Shown in pieces: positions 58,410 to 64,000 of a DNA stretch of 64,000 nucleotides. This stretch comes from Thaumasiovibrio occultus. GTDB lineage: Bacteria; Pseudomonadota; Gammaproteobacteria; Enterobacterales; Vibrionaceae. Both the position numbers and the translations under genes were made by a program. The stretch's first letter is position 1. The number at the start of each line of letters is the position of its first letter. The stretch spans positions 420,995 through 484,994 of the forward strand of contig AP023053.1 in assembly GCA_019703815.1 (NCBI GenBank), written 5' to 3'. The notes under the pieces are model-generated. The model ran no database searches, was not told where the DNA came from, and saw only the letters and a program-made list of their open reading frames with translations.

Positions 58410-58880
58410 GTGATCGTAAGGAAAGCGACGCAGCAAGATGCGGGTAAGCTGCTGACTCTGATTGAATTAAAAGCGGAATTTGATCGCAGCATGAAAGGAT
58501 TCGACGGTGAAATTTCTACTTCGGTTGAGAAAATTGAACGTACTTTGTTTGGAGAGTACCCGTTTGCCCATGCATTGCTACTAGAGCAGGGTGATGACGT
58601 GCTGGGCATGGCATTGTTCCACTATCGGTATTCATCATTTCGCGGCGAGCCTTCACTGTGGCTGGATGATTTGCTTGTAGTCAGTAACGAGCGCTCCAAA
58701 GGGTATGGTCGTGAACTGATGTTAGCGGTCAAAGCTGTCGCTGAGGAATCGCAGGCGTCTCATATTGCATGGACGGCAAGTCCGCACAATATTCGGGCTC
58801 ACCAGTTCTATCAAAAATTAGGGGCAGACGTCGAACGTATGGATGGGCAACGACCCTATTTTCGTTGGGATTGCGTATGA
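58410..58880 (+). CDS. GNAT-family N-acetyltransferase
   Basis: About 156 residues from GTG 58410, which has GGGAGAG upstream; TTG 58395 is an alternative. Family marks are VRKATQQDAGKLLTLIEL, LWLDDLLVVSNERSKGYGRELM (acetyl-CoA loop SKGYGRELM) and IRAHQFYQKLGADVERM. It resembles diamine/aminoglycoside-type small acetyltransferases in length; the substrate is unknown. The next gene overlaps its stop codon (ATGA). Confidence 0.87.
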   Translation: MIVRKATQQDAGKLLTLIELKAEFDRSMKGFDGEISTSVEKIERTLFGEYPFAHALLLEQGDDVLGMALFHYRYSSFRGEPSLWLDDLLVVSNERSKGYGRELMLAVKAVAEESQASHIAWTASPHNIRAHQFYQKLGADVERMDGQRPYFRWDCV

Positions 58881-59242
58881 ACAAAACCATTGATAACGCT
58901 TTGATTTTTGCCTACCACCAAAGAACCCACACGCCTTTGCTGAAGGCAAAGCAGTTGCTAGAAACGATGGATAGTCTGCTGCTTGAGCGTATCGCACGCG
59001 CTTTGGATGAGCAGTGTGATCCCGCCCAATTTCTTTATGATCCGATTGAAGATACTCCAAAAATCAAGGCCCAGATTGCCAAGGCGGAAAAGGAAGCGCT
59101 GGCAACCCTTAGCGAAGCGCACAGTCAAAGCATGGGAAGTTGTCATCTAATTTGGCGAGAAACAACGCAAATATTAAAGCAAAAGCACAATATAATTTGG
59201 TTCTCGCCCGCCGAGATGAATCCGTCGGTCTGTTTCGACTAG
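58877..59242 (+). CDS. Hypothetical protein coupled to the GNAT gene
   Basis: A 121-residue protein starting at ATG 58877, which overlaps the GNAT stop by 4 bases, so translation is coupled. It is a charged helical protein (FAYHQRTHTPLLKAKQLLETMDSLL, IAKAEKEALATLSEAH) with one possible Trp/Cys patch (GSCHLIWRE). I do not recognise it. The coupling suggests it is related to the substrate or partner of the acetyltransferase. Confidence 0.6.
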   Translation: MNKTIDNALIFAYHQRTHTPLLKAKQLLETMDSLLLERIARALDEQCDPAQFLYDPIEDTPKIKAQIAKAEKEALATLSEAHSQSMGSCHLIWRETTQILKQKHNIIWFSPAEMNPSVCFD

Positions 59243-59304
59243 CTGGCGAATACAACAGCAAATTCAATAACCTGCCTTAATAACGCAACGAGTGAAGGAA
59301 GCAG

Positions 59305-59766
59305 ATGATCACTAACCTAGTGCATGGAACGCAAGAAGTAGAAGGTGAGTTCAGATTTGAACTGTTTGACACGGTCGCAGCGGTGATCATTTACGACGAC
59401 ACCCCCCTTGAATATGCAGAGCGTTGTGTCGCTTACCTTAATAGTTTAAACACCGAGGTTGTTGCTGCGCTTGATGCCGCCTGCTTACGTTACTGTAACG
59501 ATTTTCTTACCATGACCGGGCAATCGCCTCGCACGTTAGAGCGCCCAGCTGATATTCGCCACTTTATGCGCCCCGGCGGACTGATCATCGAAGAGCCAGA
59601 AGATCTGAACGAGCCGATCATTCATTTAGAAATGGAGTGTGATTGGGATATTGAGCATGGTGTCGAGATCATCATTCGCGCTGACAAAGTACTGTATGTT
59701 GGCGGATTCAATGGCTTGTGCCCTTGGTCTTCGTTTGATCAAAACCTCTCTTACAATTTCGCGTAA
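59305..59766 (+). CDS. DUF6985-like protein
   Basis: A 153-residue acidic soluble protein. The end, HLEMECDWDIEHGVEIIIRADKVLYVGGFNG followed by CPW, matches the pattern of DUF6985-type small proteins (a D-W-x-x-EHG core), which are frequent in toxin-immunity-like settings; I am not certain of the family. AAGGAAG lies 4 bases before ATG 59305. No toxin gene is visible beside it. Confidence 0.6.
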   Translation: MITNLVHGTQEVEGEFRFELFDTVAAVIIYDDTPLEYAERCVAYLNSLNTEVVAALDAACLRYCNDFLTMTGQSPRTLERPADIRHFMRPGGLIIEEPEDLNEPIIHLEMECDWDIEHGVEIIIRADKVLYVGGFNGLCPWSSFDQNLSYNFA

Positions 59767-60023
59767 GCCGGAAAAATTAGGCGAACAACCGCGGGCGCAC
59801 GCGCCAGTGTCGATTTACTTAAAGCCGAGTGACTCTACCCGTATGTTTAATGTGCTGAATGAATTCGATTTGGCCGACCAAGATTTAAGCCAGTATAAAA
59901 ATGTGCGCGACTGCTAAGAATGCGGTCAGGGCGGTATTTTCAAACACAACGTTGCTGATGGTCATGTTAATAATGCTCTTGCGAGTTACACTAACCTCAG
60001 TCTTACTCTTTGGTTGATATGAA

Positions 60024-60368
60024 ATGATTGCGGTTATTTTTGAAGTACAAGTAGCGCCGGGAAAAACAGCGGAATACCTAGATGTGGCGAACGACATTCG
60101 CCCCTTACTGTTAGAGATCGACGGGTTTATTTCCATCGAGCGTTTTCAAAGCCTCACGAGTGAGGGCAAAGTGTTGTCGCTCTCATTTTGGCGCGATGAA
60201 GCCGCAGTGCAAGCGTGGCGTCGTTTAGAGGGCCATCGATTGGCGCAAGCGAAAGGTCGCAGCGGGATATTTGACAGTTATCGCTTACGCGTTGCCGGAG
60301 TGATCCGTGATTACGCCATGGATGAACGTGCCGATGCGCCTGATGACAGTATCGCGGTGCATGGGTGA
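60024..60368 (+). CDS. Antibiotic biosynthesis monooxygenase (ABM) domain protein
   Basis: A 114-residue small ferredoxin-like-fold protein: MIAVIFEVQVAPGKTAEYLDVA, DGFISIERFQSL, LSLSFWRDEAAVQAWRRLEGHRLAQA, YRLRVAGVIRDY. This is the ABM single-domain pattern. Members act as monooxygenases without cofactor or as heme-degrading or quinone-binding proteins; the specific role here is unknown. There is no pathway context. Confidence 0.88.
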   Translation: MIAVIFEVQVAPGKTAEYLDVANDIRPLLLEIDGFISIERFQSLTSEGKVLSLSFWRDEAAVQAWRRLEGHRLAQAKGRSGIFDSYRLRVAGVIRDYAMDERADAPDDSIAVHG

Positions 60369-60528
60369 CGGTTAGCTACTCCGTTCGCCAGCTGTTGGGT
60401 TATTCAGCTCAGTGATGTCAAGTAGCGTCATTGCGCGGAAGGATTTATCGCAAAATACACATAAAGAAAGTTCGAGCTAGCTGTTCGTCGCTAGCCGTGC
60501 GCAGTGATTATTCGTTCAAGGAGTGAGC

Positions 60529-61047
60529 ATGAGAGTTATCTTTATTTTATTACTACAGATCGCCTCGTTTATGAGTGCGGCCCAAGAGCCGTTGGATCTC
60601 GACGACTATGTTGATGCGGCGATGGGCGTGTTGAGAAACCAAGCCGATATTCATGACGTAACGTGGCAAATTGGCGAAGCGGAGCGCGTATATATCAACC
60701 AAACAGAGGGCGTTATTTGGTGGACGTTCGCGGATGGCAAAGAGGTGACCGCGCCGGTGCAGATCATCGGCACTTATGATCCCAGTAATGACAGCTTTTT
60801 GTGGGGGTGGGATCACCCATCGGTACAACCTGCGCTGAGAGAGCACGCTCAGCTCGTTAAGGAGTTCGGCGAAACATATAACATCGCTGTATTGACTCAG
60901 CCGATGGTCACAATCACGGAGCAAGAAGCGTGGCAGTTTGTTGCAATGGCCAATCGCCTCGGCAGTGCGAATGGGGGATATCGCGCTGAAGCCGGAGGTC
61001 CATTGGTGTTTGTGACTTTCGGCGACATCACGCTGAAATACGACTAA
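60529..61047 (+). CDS. DUF6882 exported protein
   Basis: About 172 residues from ATG 60529, which has AAGGAG upstream. A signal peptide (MRVIFILLLQIASFMSAAQ) leads a domain with the DUF6882 pattern: IIGTYDPSNDSFLWGWDHPSVQPALREHA, VKEFGETYNIAVLTQP, EQEAWQFVAMANRLGSANGGYR. This is a domain of unknown function, usually in small cytosolic proteins; the leader here would place it in the periplasm. Confidence 0.8.
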   Translation: MRVIFILLLQIASFMSAAQEPLDLDDYVDAAMGVLRNQADIHDVTWQIGEAERVYINQTEGVIWWTFADGKEVTAPVQIIGTYDPSNDSFLWGWDHPSVQPALREHAQLVKEFGETYNIAVLTQPMVTITEQEAWQFVAMANRLGSANGGYRAEAGGPLVFVTFGDITLKYD

Positions 61048-61054
61048 GCAATAA

Positions 61055-61099
61055 CTAGTTAGGCAGTGGTTAGTTAAGCAATGGTTAGTTAAACAATTA
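61055..61099 (+). repeat. Three 15-bp tandem repeats
   Basis: Three imperfect 15-bp units of the type TTAGTTAAGCAATGG lie just after the DUF6882 gene, with a partial fourth before them. A small tandem repeat of unknown role, possibly variable in copy number. Confidence 0.6.
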
Positions 61100-61289
61100 G
61101 CGTCTAGGTCATTCAGCAACAGTTAGCACTGTCAACGTGGTGACGCTAAAACTGGCAGTAGAGGCACAGAGCCGAGCGCAGGGACTCACGGATCACGCGG
61201 CGCAAGCTAGGCTTATTATGCCCCGTAATTTCGGGAGTATGGTTAGCGCCAACACAACAGGAGGTTGTGTTTATTGAAAGGAGCAGGCT

Positions 61290-61766
61290 ATGACATTAAA
61301 AGCATCGATAACCTTGACTGTCACTCATCTAGCGGCGGCAGCATTCGGGGTCGCCTTGGGGCTCTATTTACTGCCCATTTTGACGGCGCCAACCGCACCG
61401 ACAGAGATCGAAGTGACTGATCGCTCGTCGAACGCTGAGTATTCCGCCGTGTTCAGCAAAGATCTTCAAGACAGCGACCTACTGCATTGGGGAGAAGGGG
61501 AAGTGTCGATCGCCCCGGATTTTATTACCCTGATGGGAGAGCTAGCGCCGGGTCCTGATTACAAGCTCTATTTGTCACCGGAGTTTGTCGAGACCGAAGC
61601 GGATTTTGAGCGTTTGAAAGCGCAGATGGTGGTGGTCGGGGATGTAAAAACCTTCGAAAACTTTGTGGTTGATGTACCCGCGCAGATCGATATTTCAGGT
61701 TACAACACTGTGATTGTGTGGTGTGAATCGTTTGGCCAGTTTATTACCTCTGCCCAGTATCAATAA
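61290..61766 (+). CDS. DM13 domain protein, membrane-anchored
   Basis: A 158-residue protein with one N-terminal membrane anchor (about 8-28) and a DM13 domain (about 50-157): LQDSDLLHWGEGEVSI, LMGELAPGPDYKLYLSP, VVGDVKTFENFVVDVP, ISGYNTVIVWCESFGQF. DM13 domains are proposed to act in electron transfer through the conserved Cys (VWCESF), outside the cytoplasm. AAGGAG lies 9 bases before ATG 61290. Confidence 0.9.
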   Translation: MTLKASITLTVTHLAAAAFGVALGLYLLPILTAPTAPTEIEVTDRSSNAEYSAVFSKDLQDSDLLHWGEGEVSIAPDFITLMGELAPGPDYKLYLSPEFVETEADFERLKAQMVVVGDVKTFENFVVDVPAQIDISGYNTVIVWCESFGQFITSAQYQ

Positions 61767-62347
61767 TGCGTGTGAGGGTTTGAAGATAGGCAAAAGGCTC
61801 TTCAAGAGGGGCGTTCATTACTAAGCTCTTTCCGAGCCACTACTTAGTTATTTCCGAACCATTACTACGTCACTGCGATTGATTGGGATAAAGTGAAGTA
61901 ATGCATGACAGCGCTCGCGTTTTCGCGGGCGTTTTTTTATGTCGAAAAGCAGGGCACCGTGGGTTTGGCGACAAATGCTATGACTAGCGGCGACAAACCA
62001 CTGGGGGTATTAGATAAGTCACAGGCGCTCTACCTCTTACTTATGATATGGCATGAGTTCGATCGCAAGAAGGGAGGGTGATAGTGGTATCAGTAGGCTT
62101 GTCGACGCATTATCAGTGGGGTGAGCGTCATTTTGGCCGGCATTTAGTTAAATAGCGCGTTAGTAGCGCAATGTAGTAGTGTGTTCTACCAATAGGCCAG
62201 TCTCAGATTACGCTCGCACCCATTACCCAAGGTCACATCAAACTGTATTTTATGGTGACGCCGCCAAATATTGGCGATGGCATCATTTGCGTTCGGATGG
62301 TCGATGGGGCTCTGATGGCTTTTCGTTTGATATAAAAAGGATTGTAC
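61767..62347. other. Intergenic region, no supported gene
   Basis: About 580 bases. It holds the terminator at 61911-61938 and, from 62090 to 62341, a non-coding-looking stretch. A 64-residue frame at 62179 has no ribosome site and is not called. Confidence 0.5.
61911..61938 (+). terminator. Intrinsic terminator
   Basis: The near-perfect stem CGCTCGCG / CGCGGGCG with a TTTT loop is followed by seven T. It probably ends the DM13 transcript. Confidence 0.88.
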
Positions 62348-63079
62348 GTGAAATATCAAGTTGTCACTCTTGATCAGAGAGAAGATCTTGTCGAACAAGT
62401 TGCCCATTTAGATAACCGCTCATGGCCAACGTTCTTGCAATTTAGTGACGCGCAGAGCTGGTCAGAATTTTATGAAACCCTGAGCGATTCTGTGCTGATA
62501 CTGCTTGAAGATGAAAAAGTGATCGCGGCGGGTTTTACCGTTCCCGTGCAGTGGGATCAAAACCCGGCGACGTTGCCCGAAACCATTGAGGCGGTGTTGC
62601 AGCAAGGTATCGCAGTGAAAAAGGATGGGTTAACGCCCAATACCTTGATCCCAATTGGTGCGCTGGTGGATGCAAGCGTGCAGGGTAAAGGGCTGAGCTC
62701 GCAAGTGCTTATCGAAATGAAAGCGCTCGCGCATCGTTTAGGGTTACGCTCGTTAGTGGTACCAGTACGCCCAACCAAAAAAGCCGCTTATCCGTTGCAA
62801 TCGATCCACAGTTACGCGGGGTGGCGTCGTGCTGACGGATTATTGTACGATCCTTGGCTGCGTGTACACGAAAAACTCGGCGCAGAGGTCATTCATATCG
62901 CAGAATGCACCTTGACCGTGAAAGGCGCGATTGCCGATTGGCAAAGCTGGACCCAGCTTATTTTCCCAGAATCAGGTAACTATACTGTGCCTGCTGCGCT
63001 GAGCACGGTCGCGGTTGATGTTGAGAATGACATTGCCATTTACCAAGAGCCAAACGTGTGGATGTTGCATCCAATGTAA
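62348..63079 (+). CDS. GNAT-like acetyltransferase, 243 residues
   Basis: A 243-residue protein from GTG 62348, which has AAAGGA upstream; TTG 62342 is another in-frame start. It resembles large GNAT-fold proteins: VIAAGFTVPVQWD, IPIGALVDASVQGKGLSSQVLIEMKALAHRLG (CoA loop VQGKGLSSQVL), then a C-terminal part with YPLQSIHSYAGWRRADGLLYDPWLRVHEKLG. No substrate is evident. It lies in the GNAT-rich block. Confidence 0.82.
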   Translation: MKYQVVTLDQREDLVEQVAHLDNRSWPTFLQFSDAQSWSEFYETLSDSVLILLEDEKVIAAGFTVPVQWDQNPATLPETIEAVLQQGIAVKKDGLTPNTLIPIGALVDASVQGKGLSSQVLIEMKALAHRLGLRSLVVPVRPTKKAAYPLQSIHSYAGWRRADGLLYDPWLRVHEKLGAEVIHIAECTLTVKGAIADWQSWTQLIFPESGNYTVPAALSTVAVDVENDIAIYQEPNVWMLHPM

Positions 63080-63114
63080 GTTGGCTATGAATACGTTTAG
63101 AAAGGATTTCTACC

Positions 63115-63633
63115 ATGGAGTTGGTTTCACCCTCGTTAGCGTTTGAGTCTGAATTTGCGGCTTTCTTTGCTGATTTTGCAACAAATGACCGGAAAAATGC
63201 CGATTACTATCTTCAAGGCGTTACCGACTTCGGGGCTTATGTGCAACGATTGCAAGATGAAGCCGCTGGGGTGAATTTGAAAGCCGGTCATGTGCCTTGT
63301 AGCCACTATTGGCTATTCGACGATAAGGGCGAAATGGTAGGGGTGATCCGTGTTCGCCACCATATTCGAACAGGGTTTTTATCTTTTGAGGCGGGACATA
63401 TCGGCTATGATATCGCGCCGTCAAGTCGCGGTCGTGGTTTGGGTAAGGCAATGCTTGCCTTGGCGCTGCCGAAAGTAAAAGCGCTGGGGATAGATACCGC
63501 GTTGATCACGGCACAAGAAGATAACATGGCGTCGCGCAGGGTGATTGAAGCCAATGGCGGGCAGCTGGAAAATGTGGTGATGGGGCAGGTTTTCCCCACA
63601 TTACTGGCTCGATACTGGGTGAGCTGTGAGTAG
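63115..63633 (+). CDS. GNAT-family N-acetyltransferase
   Basis: A 172-residue acetyltransferase: GHIGYDIAPSSRGRGLGKAMLALAL (acetyl-CoA loop SRGRGLGKAML) and ASRRVIEANGGQLENVV. N-terminal residues DRKNADYYLQGVTDFGAYV resemble the small-molecule GNATs common in Vibrio accessory DNA. GAAAGGA lies 8 bases before ATG 63115. Substrate unknown. Confidence 0.9.
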   Translation: MELVSPSLAFESEFAAFFADFATNDRKNADYYLQGVTDFGAYVQRLQDEAAGVNLKAGHVPCSHYWLFDDKGEMVGVIRVRHHIRTGFLSFEAGHIGYDIAPSSRGRGLGKAMLALALPKVKALGIDTALITAQEDNMASRRVIEANGGQLENVVMGQVFPTLLARYWVSCE

Positions 63634-63710
63634 CCAGCCTTGCTGTCGTCATCTCTGATACGCCGGCTGTTTTACCGGTCTTGCTTCTTGCCTTCCCTGA
63701 TTCAACCGAT

Positions 63711-63738
63711 AAAAAATGCTCGGCGGTGAGGCCGAGCA
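63711..63738 (-). terminator. Intrinsic terminator of the minus-strand edge gene
   Basis: On the minus strand TGCTCGGC / GCCGAGCA with a 6-base loop is followed by ATTTTTT. It ends the MetE-like gene at the right edge. Confidence 0.88.
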
Positions 63739-63802
63739 CTGGGTTTAGTGTTTGTTTAACCGCTTGCTAAACCGCTTAGCAGCCGGTTCGGACGAGCGGT
63801 TA

Positions 63803-64000
63803 TTACGCCTCAAGCTCTTTGCGCACAATCGCCGCACCAGCACTTAACGCGCTCAGTTTCGCTGAGGCAACGTCACGCGGCAGTGGCGCCATGCCACAGT
63901 TGGTGCAGGGGTAGAGATTTTCCGCATCGACAAATTTCAGCGCGGTACGCAGGGTATTGGCGACCTCTTCTGGGGTTTCAATCTCGTGGTTCGCCACATC
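63803..64000 (-). CDS. MetE-core-like methionine synthase, C-terminal end (partial)
   Basis: The frame is open to the window edge. The visible 65 residues end with the zinc-binding cysteine segment YPCTNCGMAPL and ANHEIETPEEVANTLRTALKFV, typical of single-domain cobalamin-independent methionine synthase II relatives (the core-MetE type) rather than full two-domain MetE. It would transfer a methyl group to homocysteine. The rest is outside the window. Confidence 0.8.
   Translation of the reverse strand, partial: DVANHEIETPEEVANTLRTALKFVDAENLYPCTNCGMAPLPRDVASAKLSALSAGAAIVRKELEA

Noticed and set aside
60553-61119. Minus-strand 188-residue frame opposite the DUF6882 gene
   Set aside because: The sense gene has a signal peptide and a recognised domain; the antisense start region only reads the 15-bp repeats.
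62179-62373. 64-residue frame before the GNAT-like gene
   Set aside because: No ribosome site, overlaps the start of the real gene and has no recognisable motif.
56053-63633. Superintegron cassette array
   Set aside because: Gene sizes and GNAT content fit, but I see no repeated attC-type sites with matching core and inverse-core motifs between the genes.

Overview
The window looks like a chromosomal segment of a gammaproteobacterium, most likely a member of the Vibrionaceae. This rests on an AcfD-type M60-like lipoprotein, a ToxR/VtrA-style membrane regulator pair, an AsnA-type asparagine synthetase, a GcvR-like double-ACT protein and generally Vibrio-like proteins of mixed GC content. A halophilic relative such as Salinivibrio would fit, but the genus is an inference. 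There are no rRNA or tRNA genes, no CRISPR array and no integron attC repeats that I can see.

Layout. 1-8.8 kb: the end of ImuB and the error-prone polymerase DnaE2 (mutasome), an alpha/beta hydrolase, a Pro/Ala-rich periplasmic protein, a YdjM-like membrane protein, a DUF3047 protein, a GcvR-like regulator and YjdM/PhnA. 8.8-9.4 kb: first copy of an IS200-like element. 9.8-22.2 kb: an ABC1/UbiB-type kinase, then a four-gene cluster (YqiJ-like membrane OB protein, large flotillin, 1621-residue DUF3686/AAA+ ATPase, TelA-family protein) and a DUF21/CBS/CorC protein. 22.2-25.7 kb: an AT-rich accessory stretch with a small HTH protein, a NADAR protein, a small Arg-rich protein and an XRE/2TM protein. 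25.8-29 kb: asnA, a TrpB-like gene without trpA, and the second IS200-like copy, which differs from the first by one silent base. Both copies sit in the T tract of an intrinsic terminator.

29-44.4 kb: small hypotheticals, AcfD, a serC-serA pair with an alphaproteobacterial-type SerC and an intrinsic terminator between the genes, a DUF4332 protein, a GlsB/YeaQ protein, a voltage-gated ion channel paired with an unknown protein, and a membrane-bound wHTH regulator translationally coupled to a small membrane partner. 44.4-55.7 kb: a coherent iron/manganese block. Divergent nrdHIEF (class Ib ribonucleotide reductase) and sufABCDSE (Fe-S assembly) share one intergenic region with Fur-like and NrdR-like sites, and mntH (Mn2+ import) follows. 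Together these would supply deoxynucleotides with a Mn-capable enzyme and keep Fe-S assembly going when iron is short. 56-63.6 kb: a run of small same-strand genes rich in GNAT acetyltransferases and domains of unknown function. The right edge cuts a MetE-core-like methionine synthase on the minus strand.

The strongest candidates for under-described biology are the flotillin/DUF3686-AAA+/TelA cluster, the channel plus unknown-protein pair, the wHTH regulator pair, and the IS200 preference for terminators.
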